DNA of 64,000 nucleotides from Sulfuricurvum sp. (GCF_023229695.1 NZ_JALNYS010000007.1:62001-126000); one strand, 5' to 3'. Shown: positions 14,770-25,300, counted from the first letter of the stretch. Program-made: numbers and translations. The notes: generated by a model from the sequence alone, not told the origin.

Positions 14770-16050
14770 TTATAGTTGAATCCGAAAGGGGATCATTGCT
14801 GATTCTGAAAATCCCATCCCCTCGTAAAATCGGTGTGCCGAGAGATTATCCGCATCGGTGAGGAGAGTCACTCTTCGAATCCCTTTTTCTTTGGTACAGG
14901 TGAGGACGTATTCGAGTAAAGACGAGCCGATATCCTCTCCACGGTGTTTCTCATCGATGACCATATCTTCGAGTAGGGCGACTCTCTCTCCCAGTGCCGT
15001 TGAGACGGTGTACAAAAGGTTAACCATCCCTACTACCTCGTTATCTATTGATGCGACGTATATCTCACCGATTTTCTCATCCTCGATGATCATTTTCAGT
15101 CCCTTCGTCTGATGCGTGATATCAGGGGTAAATTCGACCTCTTTCGAAAAGAGCTGATGCAAAAGGGTGCAAAGGATCGGGATATCTTCTACGGTTGCCG
15201 TTCGGTACGTGATGGGGGTCTCTTTAGAGACAGACTCATAGGCGATGAGGATCTTTTTACGCTCAATGCCCCACCGATACCCGCTCATAGCACCACTTTT
15301 GGCGATAACACGGTGACAGGGGATGAGATAGCCGATATGATTTTCACCGATTGCACTGGCTACTGCACGCACCGCTTTGGGATTATCGATAGTATTGGCG
15401 ATATCTTGATAGGTTGTTAGCGCACCATCTGGGAGATTGATGAGGGCTTTCCAAACGTTGATTTGGAGGTTTGTCCCTTTGACCATGAGGTTGTATTTTT
15501 TGTTTTTGATGAAAATATTTTCCAAGTAGGTTTGCGCTTTTTCATCATCGTGTTGCAAATTTGCATTTTCCCACAGTTCACTAAATCGTGTAAAAATAGC
15601 CTCTTTGTTTTTATCGATAAACCCTAAATAACAGACCCCTTTATCAGTGTAGGCGATCAGTGCTTCGCCGAAGGGGGTGAGCCCGAAACCGTAGGTGATG
15701 GTGACGTCTTGTCCTTTTTCTCTCCACTCTTTTGGGGTGACCCCTATGAGATTGACAAAAAGTTCATGAAGTCTGCTGGAGCTGGATAACCCGATATCCA
15801 GAGTACTCTCCAACAGAGATTTAGACTCTTTGATATGCTCTTTGGCGTAGTTTAGCGTCACGGAGTGGAGAAACTGTTTAGGGGTTACTCCGACATACTC
15901 TTTAAACACCCGCATAAAATGGTATTTACTCATACCGATATTTTTAGCGATTTCATCGATGGAGGGCTGATCTTTGAAATGGGTGTCGATATAGGTGATG
16001 GCTTTGGCAATGAGATGATAATTTTGGTTTAATATTTCGAGCTCTTGCAT
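14770..16050 (-). CDS. Ada-like three-domain fusion: AraC HTH, O6-alkylguanine methyltransferase, GNAT
   Basis: The 426-aa protein has three parts. Residues ~15-110 form an AraC-type DNA-binding domain (IDEIAKNIGMSKYHFMRVFK and VTPKEWR). Residues ~118-275 form an O6-alkylguanine-DNA methyltransferase with the acceptor C245 in IPCHRVI. Residues ~280-426 form a GNAT domain with an acetyl-CoA loop near HRGEDIGSSLL. The first two parts match Ada without its N-terminal zinc-cysteine sensor domain. The GNAT tail is not part of standard Ada. It ends 10 bp from the glyA gene on the same strand. Confidence 0.9.
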   Translation of the reverse strand: MQELEILNQNYHLIAKAITYIDTHFKDQPSIDEIAKNIGMSKYHFMRVFKEYVGVTPKQFLHSVTLNYAKEHIKESKSLLESTLDIGLSSSSRLHELFVNLIGVTPKEWREKGQDVTITYGFGLTPFGEALIAYTDKGVCYLGFIDKNKEAIFTRFSELWENANLQHDDEKAQTYLENIFIKNKKYNLMVKGTNLQINVWKALINLPDGALTTYQDIANTIDNPKAVRAVASAIGENHIGYLIPCHRVIAKSGAMSGYRWGIERKKILIAYESVSKETPITYRTATVEDIPILCTLLHQLFSKEVEFTPDITHQTKGLKMIIEDEKIGEIYVASIDNEVVGMVNLLYTVSTALGERVALLEDMVIDEKHRGEDIGSSLLEYVLTCTKEKGIRRVTLLTDADNLSAHRFYEGMGFSESAMIPFRIQL

Positions 16051-16059
16051 GAATCGCCT

Positions 16060-17322
16060 TTAATAGGTTGCATAATTATAGACTCTAAAACCCTTCAAAA
16101 GAGTTTCGAGCTCCGCTTTAATCTGCATTTGAAGAGGGAGGTTTTGTATGTCATCTAAAACATCGCAGATTCTATGGGCGATCAGGGTAAACTCTTTTTC
16201 TTTCATCCCCAGTGTCGTTAATGCGGCACTTCCTATGCGTATACCTGAGGTAGAGGTCGCGGGGCGGGGATCGGCGGGGATCGAATTTTTATTGACGGTG
16301 ATACCGGCATTTTCCAACGCCACACTCGCCTCTTCACCTGAGAAATCTCTCTCCATCAACGATACGAGAACCATATGGTTATCGGTTCCTCCGCTGATGA
16401 GCTGAAACCCTCTTTGGTTCATAATCTCTCCTAAAAGTTTTGCGTTGCTTTTAACCGCTTTGGCATACTCTTTCCATGAGGGGTGTAAAACCTCTCCAAA
16501 CGCCACCGCTTTTGCGGCGATGACATGCACTAGCGGACCCCCTTGTATTCCGGGGAAAATAGCACTGTCGATTTTTTTGGCTATCTCTTCGTTGTTTGTC
16601 ATAATCACCCCGCCGCGAGGACCTCTGAGTGTTTTATGGGTTGTAGAGGTGACGACATCGGCGTAGGGAAACGGGCTCATATGCTCACCCGCCGCGACCA
16701 ATCCGGCAATATGGGCAATATCGGCAAAGAGTATCGCACCAACACGCTCCGCTATGGTGCGGAACTTTTTAAAATCGATTTCCCGCGTATAGGCACTTGC
16801 ACCGCATACGATGATTTTAGGTTTTACAATTTCCGCGATCTGAGCTATCTTTTCATAATCCATTCTTCCATCAACTTCCACACCATAGGTAAAGGAGTGG
16901 TAGTTTTTTCCCGAAAAACTGGGTTTTGCACCGTGCGTCAAATGTCCACCGTGACGCAAATCCATCCCTAATATCTTATCGCCTGCTTGCAATAACGCGG
17001 CATAAACTGCTCCATTGGCTTGACTTCCTGAATGGGGCTGTACGTTTGCGTAGTGACATCCGAAAATTTTACAGAGTCGATCTTTAGCCAGTTGCTCTAC
17101 CTGATCGGCAAATTGACATCCGCCGTAGTATCGTTTGTTCGGATACCCCTCAGCGTATTTGTTGGTAAAAATACTCCCCATCGCCTCCATAACGGCGGGA
17201 GAGGTAAAGTTCTCACTGGCGATCATTTCCAAATGGGTTGATTGTCGGTCAAACTCATTTTGTAGAATGGCGAACACTTCCGTATCTGCAACCGATAAAT
17301 CCTCTTCGTGTATAAAACTCAT
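16060..17322 (-). CDS. glyA: Serine hydroxymethyltransferase
   Basis: This 420-aa PLP enzyme interconverts serine and glycine with transfer of a C1 unit to tetrahydrofolate. Signatures are MIASENFTSPAVMEAMGS, YAEGYPNKRYYGGCQ, the D201-IAHIAG block and the PLP lysine K230 in VVTSTTHKTLRGPRGG. The ATG at 17322 follows GGGGAGAG and gives the usual opening; a longer frame is unlikely. It precedes the Ada-like gene on the same strand. SHMT is usually a core gene, and its place in an accessory region is odd; a second copy elsewhere in the genome is possible. Confidence 0.95.
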   Translation of the reverse strand: MSFIHEEDLSVADTEVFAILQNEFDRQSTHLEMIASENFTSPAVMEAMGSIFTNKYAEGYPNKRYYGGCQFADQVEQLAKDRLCKIFGCHYANVQPHSGSQANGAVYAALLQAGDKILGMDLRHGGHLTHGAKPSFSGKNYHSFTYGVEVDGRMDYEKIAQIAEIVKPKIIVCGASAYTREIDFKKFRTIAERVGAILFADIAHIAGLVAAGEHMSPFPYADVVTSTTHKTLRGPRGGVIMTNNEEIAKKIDSAIFPGIQGGPLVHVIAAKAVAFGEVLHPSWKEYAKAVKSNAKLLGEIMNQRGFQLISGGTDNHMVLVSLMERDFSGEEASVALENAGITVNKNSIPADPRPATSTSGIRIGSAALTTLGMKEKEFTLIAHRICDVLDDIQNLPLQMQIKAELETLLKGFRVYNYATY

Positions 17323-17500
17323 GCTCTCCCCTTGTTGGATAGTTCGTAAAAGTTTAGCGGTTACGAATATCGGTTGCAATCCAAAAATTGCTCATTTGCA
17401 ATGGTATGAGAGCAAGATTTGGATTGTTTTTGATGAGCAAAAATTTATAGGAAATAGGGAGATGGAGTTTAAAACAAGCAATAGCTACATAATGAATTGT

Positions 17501-17517
17501 TATAGGTATCACCTATA
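17501..17517. repeat. Perfect palindrome after higA
   Basis: TATAGGT-ATC-ACCTATA lies 5 bp from the higA stop. The 16 bases GTTATAGGTATCACCT recur at 27880-27895. It may be a transcription end or a shared insertion scar. Confidence 0.4.
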
Positions 17518-17521
17518 GTTT

Positions 17522-17827
17522 TTATGACGCTAAATGGCTTCTCTTTAGATTGATTTCCAGATTAAATCCTACAGCTTTTGCATATTCTATCAATGTGGAT
17601 AAGTTCGGTAAACTTTTAGTATTTGGACTCTCTAATCTCGAAATATTGCTTTTTTTTGTATGTAGTAGGGTAGCAACATCTTCTTGGGAAAGTTTTGCAT
17701 CGAGGCGAGCTTTTATCATCTGTTTTTTGAGTGCAAAGATCGGTTCTAATGCTTCGTATTCTTCTCGAACCTCTTCATTTTTCAGAGCTTTTTCTTTGAA
17801 TGCTTCAAAAGAAGGTCTATTAGTCAT
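17522..17827 (-). CDS. higA: HigA-like XRE family antitoxin
   Basis: This 101-aa protein has a helix-turn-helix at about residues 43-80 (KLSQEDVATLLHTKKSNISR), preceded by a helical N-terminus with EEVREEYEALEPIFALKKQM. The toxin-first order, the 8-bp overlap and the size fit HigBA modules. It would bind and neutralise the upstream toxin and repress the operon. Confidence 0.88.
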   Translation of the reverse strand: MTNRPSFEAFKEKALKNEEVREEYEALEPIFALKKQMIKARLDAKLSQEDVATLLHTKKSNISRLESPNTKSLPNLSTLIEYAKAVGFNLEINLKRSHLAS

Positions 17828-18146
17828 GGTTTATCTCCTTTTTTCGCTTTAATGCGATTTCGATCTCTTTTTGGGGTATTTTTTGAGTTTTTTTAATAAA
17901 CGAGTGGAGAATAATGATTTTCTTTCCACTTGCATAGCAAAAGAAACTCCTTCCTATTCCCTCAGCACCTTTTGCTCTAATTTCGAAAAGTCCATCACCG
18001 AATGCATCAGTGTACGGTTTTCCGAGATTGGGACCATGTTCTTGAATCATCTCAAAGATGTGGAGCATTTTCGCCAAAATTTTGGCAGGAAAAGATAAAG
18101 TGTCTGCTTCTACAGCCTCGTTAAAAAACTCAATTTCCCATTTCAT
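17820..18146 (-). CDS. higB: HigB-like RelE superfamily toxin (DUF891/Gp49 type)
   Basis: The 108-aa protein has the Gp49-like fold blocks LGKPYTDAFGDGLFEIRAKG, GRSFFCYASGKKIIILHSF and IKKTQKIPQKEIEIAL, typical of ribosome-dependent mRNA interferases of the HigB/RelE class. A TATAAT element ends six bases before its ATG, so translation would be leaderless. The gene lies downstream of copy R3 of the septamer repeat. Confidence 0.88.
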   Translation of the reverse strand: MKWEIEFFNEAVEADTLSFPAKILAKMLHIFEMIQEHGPNLGKPYTDAFGDGLFEIRAKGAEGIGRSFFCYASGKKIIILHSFIKKTQKIPQKEIEIALKRKKEINHD

Positions 18147-18152
18147 GTAGCT

Positions 18153-18158
18153 ATTATA
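18153..18158 (-). promoter_or_regulatory. -10 element of higBA, giving a leaderless transcript
   Basis: On the minus strand TATAAT-AGCTAC-ATG places the expected transcription start at the start codon. The spacing is the same as at mntA. Confidence 0.55.
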
Positions 18159-18223
18159 TCAAAAATGATAACTTTTTAGAAGAGAATGTATTAGTCCTTA
18201 ACATTCATCTAAATTCCTTTTTT

Positions 18224-18272
18224 GTCTAATTATTTATTTATACTCAAAATATCCCATTTTAACAGATATTCT
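18224..18272. repeat. Septamer-headed repeat, copy R3 (truncated)
   Basis: GTCTAATTATTTATTTATAC then TCAAAATATCCCATTTT matches the first ~50 bp of R1 and R2, again starting exactly at the septamer GYCTAAY. It lies upstream of higBA in the same orientation as R1 and R2 to their modules. The rest of the 320-bp gap (18147-18466) shows only the higB promoter and AT-rich DNA. Confidence 0.65.
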
Positions 18273-18466
18273 AAATGATTGGTGTAGATGTTGAGCTAAG
18301 AGATGAGCGTGAAGTTGTGGTGTGTATCGGGAGATTTATGTGGTTTGTGCAAGTTTTAGATGTTTAAACTATATTAATTAATAAAATAACAATAAATAGC
18401 TTGTAATTCATCCTGAAAAGATATATAATTAACAAAATATAGGTAATTAGCAGGTGAAATTAAGAA

Positions 18467-19030
18467 ATGAAATCTTTGTTCAAAATCGATGACTTGCTCA
18501 AACAAAGTAATAAGGCGGTGCGTAATGAGCGTATCGCTTTGGGGCTGACCCAAAAAGAGTTTGCCAATTTCGTCGGTTTGAAGTACGCGACTTATCGCTA
18601 TTTCGAACAAGAGGGGAAAATCTCTTTGGAAAATTTTCTTTCTATTTTAAACGCCATCAATAAAAGTATAGAGTACAAAAAGTTTTTGGATGGTTTTGAG
18701 TATGAGAGTGCGAGAGAACGGGCAAAACCTGATATAAATACCCCGCAAGACAATATGACAAAGCCTATCGTACCGCCGTCTCAAAAGCAGATTACCCTCG
18801 ATAAACAGATATTCGGCAACGAGCTGTTTTACAGTGTCGAAAATGGGCATGTGTATGAAGTCTCGACATTTATCACGATTATGTTGGGACACTACAGTGA
18901 TGAGAGACTGGTATTACTTTTGCGTTATTTCGGTGTTGATAGATTAAAGCCTTATATTCTGAAAGAGAAAAATATCGATTTATTGCAAAAGTTCAACAAA
19001 CATATAACGTATCTAAAGAAACGAGTCTGA
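18467..19030 (+). CDS. Helix-turn-helix protein, XRE-like, function unknown
   Basis: The 187-aa protein has an N-terminal HTH of the HipB/XRE type (RNERIALGLTQKEFANFVGL and KYATYRYFEQEGKISLEN, about residues 19-60), a polar linker, and a C-terminal domain ending LVLLLRYFGVDRLKPYILKE. Such proteins often control a neighbouring toxin gene, but the next gene is a Crp-like regulator 85 bp away. I do not recognise the C-terminal domain. Confidence 0.7.
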   Translation: MKSLFKIDDLLKQSNKAVRNERIALGLTQKEFANFVGLKYATYRYFEQEGKISLENFLSILNAINKSIEYKKFLDGFEYESARERAKPDINTPQDNMTKPIVPPSQKQITLDKQIFGNELFYSVENGHVYEVSTFITIMLGHYSDERLVLLLRYFGVDRLKPYILKEKNIDLLQKFNKHITYLKKRV

Positions 19031-19114
19031 AATGTTGGAAAAAACGAAAATCTCGAAGAGTTGTATCATCAAAAATAAGTAGATATAGCCATAGGAAAAA
19101 ATGGAGAAAAATAC

Positions 19115-19711
19115 GTGAGTAAATTACTTGAATTTTTAAACAAAAACATAGCACTTGATGGTGATGAATTGCAATTACTTACCCAAATGTTTCATCAAAA
19201 GCATTTTAAAAAAGGGGAATCCATCCATCACGCAGAGCATATTCACGACAGTATCTATTTTCTCGAATCGGGTATTGCGCGAGGGTATTACATCGATGAA
19301 AAGGGGAAAGATACGACGTGGTATCTCTATTTTAACGATGAGAATTCCCATTTGACCAATCTGGTTGTGTTCGATTATGACAGCTATTTGTGTCAAACTC
19401 CCTCGAAACTCCATTTTGAAGCCATCACCGATTGTTCCTTTCAAGTTATGAAAAAAGAGGATAAAGATTATTTGTGTGCTCATCATCTTAAATGGTCGGA
19501 GTTTATGAGACGATCGAGTGATTTGGCGTATTCGCTGGTGCATCAAAAGTTTTTCTCTCAGTTAGTGATGAATGCAGAATCACGATTTGCGCAGTTTTTA
19601 GAAACAACCCCGTATCTGCTCGATAAAGTACCGCAATACCATATCGCTTCGTATTTGGGAATCACGCCGCAACATCTGAGTCGGTTGAAAAAGATGAACA
19701 AATGCGAATGA
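19115..19711 (+). CDS. Crp/Fnr family transcriptional regulator
   Basis: This 198-aa protein has an N-terminal cyclic-nucleotide-binding-type beta-barrel (FKKGESIHHAEHIHDSIYFL, then SGIARGYYIDEKGKDTTWYL) and a C-terminal HTH (YHIASYLGITPQHLSRLKK). No Fnr-type cysteine cluster is present, so an oxygen-sensing Fe-S role is unlikely. The GTG start is supported by GGAG upstream. It lies 51 bp before a three-gene RND efflux operon and probably controls it. Confidence 0.88.
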   Translation: MSKLLEFLNKNIALDGDELQLLTQMFHQKHFKKGESIHHAEHIHDSIYFLESGIARGYYIDEKGKDTTWYLYFNDENSHLTNLVVFDYDSYLCQTPSKLHFEAITDCSFQVMKKEDKDYLCAHHLKWSEFMRRSSDLAYSLVHQKFFSQLVMNAESRFAQFLETTPYLLDKVPQYHIASYLGITPQHLSRLKKMNKCE

Positions 19712-19762
19712 CAATTCTCTAAGGAGTGAGTAGAATTTCCCTATGTTTGTTAGGGGAATTTT

Positions 19763-21205
19763 ATGCAAAAAACATTTTTACGGCATCCCACGATTTGGCT
19801 CTCCATCGCTTCGATACTTTTACTATCCGGGTGCGCGACGCCTGAAGCTTCTCCTTCTAAACTCGATTCCAACCTCTCAGCAACTTTTCACCATGCCGAT
19901 AGTTCTCTCACAGAGGATAGAGAGTGGTGGGGTAAGTTTAACGATCCTATCTTGAGTGCTCTCATCGAAAAAGCGCTCACCTCCAATCATGATGTACGAA
20001 TTGCAATGAGCCGTATAAAAGCCGCTCGTGCCGGAGCGGATGCACATGCCTCGCGTCTTTTACCGTCAGTAGATTTACAAACATCAGCTTCAACGACCCA
20101 TAGCGGACTCCCCTCACCGTATAAGCAGGGGATGCCGGATGTGAGAGCGTATAGCGCGGGGGTTGGTTTGGCGTGGGAGCTAGATTTAAGCGCAGGGGTG
20201 CGTGCCGGCGCTAATGCCGCACAATCCGATGCTTTGTCCGCAGAAGCAGGAGCTGAGGGGGCACGGCTGCTTATTGCGAGTGAAGTAGCACGTCAGTACT
20301 TTATCTTGCGAGGTGCACAACAACGTCTGGCTATTCTCAAAGAGCTGGCGCAAACGCGACACGAATACGTTAAGCTGATTTCTCGACGCCTCAAGGAGGG
20401 GCAATCGAGCCGATATGACCTCAATATGGCTGAAGCGCAAACCAATGCATTGGATGGACAGATACCGTCGTTGCAAACGTTGGTTGACGTATCGCAAACC
20501 CATATTTCCCTTTTACTGGGTGCAAACCCTTCTATGTCAGTGGTATCCGATAATCCTGAATATGTTTGGCCGCAATCTCCGAGTATCGGTACGGGTCAAC
20601 CTATCGATTTGCTTCGTCGTCGTCCCGATTTGATGGCGGCGGAAGCACGTTATCGTGCAGAGTCCTTACGTTCCAAAGAGGCGGAATCTCAAACGTGGCC
20701 GAAGCTCTTTGTGAATGCGCTGTTCGGGTTTGAGGATTTGCGGATTAACGGAATGGATTTGGCAACGGTGGCATTTTCGAATGTTGCCATGGCGTTTGCT
20801 ATGCCGATTTTTAACGCGGGACGGATTCAAGCGGGCATTGATGTTCAAAGTGCGCGTGAAAACGACGCGTTACTCTCATGGCAAAAGGGGGTTCTTGTCA
20901 CGGTGAAAGAGGTGGAAGATACGCTAAGCCTACGCTCAAACGAGATGAAGCGCGGTGCATTGCTCAGAGCGGTTGCTGCAAATCATCAACAATCACTCCA
21001 CCATACGCAATCGCTATACCGTGAAGGTCAAATCGACAAACTTTCCCTCCTCGATGTTCAGCGTTTAACATTGCTCAGCGCATTGGAGGTAACAGATCAT
21101 GAGACGCAACGTCTTTTAGCCGATGTGCAGCTCTATAAAGCGTTAGGCGGGGGATGGAACGCATCTCAACTCTCATCGAAAGAACAACCAAAGGTACACC
21201 CATGA
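19763..21205 (+). CDS. RND efflux outer-membrane lipoprotein, NodT family
   Basis: The 480-aa TolC-like protein has a lipoprotein signal (SIASILLLSGC, lipid Cys at residue 24) and two outer-membrane-efflux repeats with long helices. The typical WELDLSAGVRAGANAAQSDA and PDLMAAEARYRAESLRSKEA blocks are present. It forms the exit duct for the following adaptor and pump. Its stop overlaps the adaptor start (ATGA). Confidence 0.9.
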   Translation: MQKTFLRHPTIWLSIASILLLSGCATPEASPSKLDSNLSATFHHADSSLTEDREWWGKFNDPILSALIEKALTSNHDVRIAMSRIKAARAGADAHASRLLPSVDLQTSASTTHSGLPSPYKQGMPDVRAYSAGVGLAWELDLSAGVRAGANAAQSDALSAEAGAEGARLLIASEVARQYFILRGAQQRLAILKELAQTRHEYVKLISRRLKEGQSSRYDLNMAEAQTNALDGQIPSLQTLVDVSQTHISLLLGANPSMSVVSDNPEYVWPQSPSIGTGQPIDLLRRRPDLMAAEARYRAESLRSKEAESQTWPKLFVNALFGFEDLRINGMDLATVAFSNVAMAFAMPIFNAGRIQAGIDVQSARENDALLSWQKGVLVTVKEVEDTLSLRSNEMKRGALLRAVAANHQQSLHHTQSLYREGQIDKLSLLDVQRLTLLSALEVTDHETQRLLADVQLYKALGGGWNASQLSSKEQPKVHP

Positions 21206-22317
21206 ACCCATCAAAAATCAAATATTTGCAAGCTATTGCCCTCCTAGTCTCTGTGATACTGATAACAGGATGCAAGGATAAAACGGTGAAAACTCCCGAC
21301 TCAACGGCGGTCTATGTGACGACAATCGCAAAGAGTGACGGTGTGGAAGAGAGATGGTTAAGCGGGTCGATTCGTGCGCGGGTTGAAACCGATGTCGGTT
21401 TTAGAATAGGGGGAAAAATCCTCAAACGTCTCGTCAATGTCGGAGATTGCGTCACCAAAGCTCAGCCATTGGCAATGCTGGATAACGGTGATTATCAATT
21501 AGCTCTCAGCGCTGCCGAGGAGCAGTTTAGGGCGGCGAGCGTGAATGCCAAACAATCCCTATCGGACGCTCAAAGATTTCAACGTCTCTCACTGGATGGT
21601 TCGATGGGTTTAGCAGAGTATGAGCGTCAAAAGAGCCGTGCCGATGCGGCAACAGCGGGTATGGAGCAAGCACGAAGCGCGTTGGAACTGGCAAAAAACA
21701 AGGACAGCTATACGATTCTTAGGGCACCGTATGATGGCGTTATTACAGCTATTACTATGGAAGTAGGTCAAGTGATTGCAGAGGGGCAACCTCTCCTATC
21801 CATAGCCAAAGAGGGTGAGCGTGAAGTGGTGGTGGATTTACCCGAAGAGATTATGACCCATGTCACTGAGTTTAAAGCCGATGCGCAACTGTGGGATAAC
21901 GAGGAGGGTTCGGTGCCGCTTCGTTTGCGTGAGCTCTCACCGATGGCTACATTACCAAGTCGAACCTATCGTGCACGTTATGTAGCGCAGAGCGGGGGAT
22001 TACGATTTCCTTTGGGATCGACCTTGCAACTACGGCTATCACGCCCTAGCGAAGCGGGAGTCACTTTACCGCTTGGTGCCATTATTAAAACAGCAGATGA
22101 AGCGGGAGTATGGGTACTCAAACGAGATGGCAAGCATCCGGTATTTGTAAAAGTTAAAATTCTCAGCTATGGAGCAACGACGGTTCGGGTGAGCGGATTA
22201 GAAGAAAAGATGCGTATCATGACGGTCGGAGCGCAAAAGATAGATGGATCGATGAACGTCACTCCAATCGAGCGCAACATTGAGACTATGGATGAGTTGT
22301 TTGATGAAAAACTTTAA
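21202..22317 (+). CDS. RND efflux periplasmic adaptor lipoprotein
   Basis: The 371-aa membrane-fusion protein carries a lipobox with Cys at residue 24 (VILITGCKDK). The barrel/lipoyl start is FRIGGKILKRLVNVGDCVTK, a helical hairpin follows (AAEEQFRAASVNAKQ), then the second lipoyl half TILRAPYDGVITAITMEVGQ. I chose the ATG at 21202 because it overlaps the upstream stop and gives a proper signal peptide. It bridges the inner-membrane pump and the outer-membrane channel. Confidence 0.9.
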   Translation: MNPSKIKYLQAIALLVSVILITGCKDKTVKTPDSTAVYVTTIAKSDGVEERWLSGSIRARVETDVGFRIGGKILKRLVNVGDCVTKAQPLAMLDNGDYQLALSAAEEQFRAASVNAKQSLSDAQRFQRLSLDGSMGLAEYERQKSRADAATAGMEQARSALELAKNKDSYTILRAPYDGVITAITMEVGQVIAEGQPLLSIAKEGEREVVVDLPEEIMTHVTEFKADAQLWDNEEGSVPLRLRELSPMATLPSRTYRARYVAQSGGLRFPLGSTLQLRLSRPSEAGVTLPLGAIIKTADEAGVWVLKRDGKHPVFVKVKILSYGATTVRVSGLEEKMRIMTVGAQKIDGSMNVTPIERNIETMDELFDEKL

Positions 22318-25300
22318 TCTCTCCAAATGGGCGGTAACGCATACGCAGTTGGTCCTTTTTTTGATTATCAGTGTACTAATCGCCGGAATCATATCGTTTA
22401 CCAAACTCGGTCGTTCGGAAGATCCGAATTTCAACGTACCGGCAATGACGATGGTCGTGATGTGGCCCGGTGCAACTGCTGATGAGGTTCAAAATCAAGT
22501 GATCAACCGTATCGAGCGCAAGATGCAAGAACTCGAACATATCGATAATATCCGCTCCTACTCGCGTCAGGGGTACGGTGCCATTACGTTATGGATGAGC
22601 GGGGGAACCGGTAAAAAAGAGTTGGATGAGTCGTGGTATCAGGCGCGAAAGAAGATTTCCGATATACGTCACGAGTTGCCCGGCGGAGTACAAGGACCGT
22701 TGTATAACGACGAATTCACCGATGTTTACAGCGTTTTGTATGCCCTGAGTGCCCCAGAGTTGACGACGGCCGAACGTCATGATGCGGCGGAGATGATTAA
22801 GCGTCAATTACAAAGCGTCAAAGGGGTTAATAAAGTCAATATCCTCGGTAAACAAAGCGAGCGTGTCTATGTCGAGGTTTCGACACGTCGCCTTGCCGCA
22901 CTGGGTATTGCCCCCAACGTTATTTTCGAGGCATTGGCGCGTCAAAATATGGTTATCCCCTCCGGTGCCATCGAGACTCCTGATGATCGTGTATACGTTC
23001 GTGTGGATGGTGAACTTCATCATGCAAACGATGTGGGAAATGTCCGTATCGAAGTCGGCGGGAGAGTGTTGAAACTATCCGATATCGCTACGATACGGAC
23101 CGGATATGAAGATCCGCAACGCTTTACGATACGTCGCAACGGCGAATCGGTGTTAGCCATCGGCGTGACGATGAAACACAACGGCAATATTTTAGAGCTG
23201 GGCAGTGCACTCGATGAGCGGATGAAACGTATCCAGACACAATTGCCCCTGGGGATACGCATCGAGAAATACTCCGATCAGCCGAAAATCGTAGAGGAAT
23301 CGGTGTGGGAGTTTGAACGCTCCTTTTTGGAGGCGTTGGTCATTGTACTGGCGGTGTCGTTTCTCTTTTTGGGTTGGCGGAGCGGGATCGTCGTTGCCGT
23401 TTCGGTACCGTTGGTACTGGGGATCGTTGCAATCGTCATGTTTGCTTTGGGGTGGAGTTTGGATCGTATATCGCTGGGGGCACTCATCATTGCATTGGGT
23501 CTGTTGGTCGATGATGCGATTATCGCCGTTGAGATGATGGTGGTGAAACTCGAAGAGGGGTGGGATCGCTTAAGTGCCGCTACTTTTGCTTACAAATCTA
23601 CGGCATTTCCGATGCTGACGGGGACATTGGTAACGGTGGCGGGTTTTATGCCGGTCGGTTTTGCGCAATCGATTTCGGGAGAGTATGCCGGAGGTATTTT
23701 TTGGGTGGTCGGTACGGCATTGATCGCTTCATGGTTGGTTGCGGTGATTTTTACCCCTTATCTGGGGACGAAACTGTTACCCTCCTACGAAACGTCGTCG
23801 CATCCGCATGATCTTTACCATCGCCCCGTCTATGTGAGATTACGTCGCATTGTCGAATGGAGCGTCGTGAGACGCTGGAGAGTGTTGGGTGCGACATTGG
23901 CTCTTTTTGTCCTCTCCGGTGCGGGTATGTTACTGGTGCAACAGCAGTTTTTCCCTACGGCGTCACGGACAGAGTTGTTGATCGAGCTGAGACTGCGCGA
24001 AGGGGCCTCGTTTGAAGCGACGCAACATCAGGTAAAACTGCTGGAACAGATTCTCAAATCCGACCGTGATATCGATGGTTTTACCGCCTATACGGGGGAG
24101 GGGACACCTCGATTTTACCTCTCGATTTCTCCTGAACTTCCCAGTCCGTCGTATGCGCAGTTCGTACTCACAACACGCACTCTTGAAGATAGAGAGAGGG
24201 TTCGTAGTCGTCTGATGGCGCTGTTTGATAAAAATGAAGCATTTCCGGATTGCAGAGCCCGTGTTTTGAGGCTGGAGTTCGGTCCTCCCGTAGGGTTTCC
24301 GGTGCAGTTTAGAATCATGGGACCGGATAAGGAAAAAGTACGCCAAATCGCCTATCAGGTGAGAGATGTCGTCCGTCAAAGTCCGCTGGTCAGAGATACT
24401 CAGCTCGATTGGAATGAGCAGGTAAGGTCGCTCAGAGTCCATGTTGACCCGGACAAAGCCCGTTTGTTGGGTTTGAGTACGGTGGATATTCAAAATATCG
24501 TCCAAACCGCATCAAACGGAGTGGCGATAACGCAGATTCGACGTAACGAAGAACTCGTCGATGTGGTGGTGCGCGCTACCTCTGATGAGCGTTTGTCAGT
24601 TGAGCGGCTCGGAGATATTCAGCTCTTCTCACACACTGGAGCTGTATTTCCTCTTTCACACGTGGCGAAGATCGAACCTGCATTTGAGGAGCCGGTAGTG
24701 TGGCGACGCGATCGGGATAGGACGCTTAGCGTCCGCAGCGATTTGGCAGACGGTATCCAAGGCCCCTACGCCACCACCAAAATAATGCCATCATTGCAAC
24801 CGATTATCGATAATCTTCCCTCAGGTTATCGCATCGAAGCCGGAGGAGCCATAGAGGAGAGTGATAAATCGAACATCGCACTTTTTGCTGTTTTTCCGGC
24901 TATGTTTGCCGTTATGCTGTTGATCTTGATGGTGCAGTTACAGCGATTTTCATTGATGTTTATGGTATTTATGACCGCTCCATTGGGACTTATCGGTGTT
25001 GTTCCGGCGCTGCTGATCTTTAATGCCCCGTTTGGGTTTGTGGCATTGTTGGGGGTTATCGCATTAGGGGGGATGATTATGCGCAACTCCCTGATTTTGG
25101 TCGATCAGATCGAACAGGATATTATACGGGGTGTCGATGCATGGAATGCGATTATCGAAGCCACCGTGCGCCGTGCACGTCCTGTCGTTCTGACTGCCGC
25201 CGCCGCGATATTGGCGATGATCCCTCTGACCGGCAGCGTGTTTTGGGGACCGATGGCGATGGCGATCATGGGGGGGCTTATCGTCGCTACGGCTTTGACA

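Noticed and set aside
14705..14778. Inverted sequences TTAAACAAC…GTTGTTTAGG as a further attC
   Set aside because: The septamers do not fit GTTRRRY/RYYYAAC; it is more likely a weak terminator between convergent genes.
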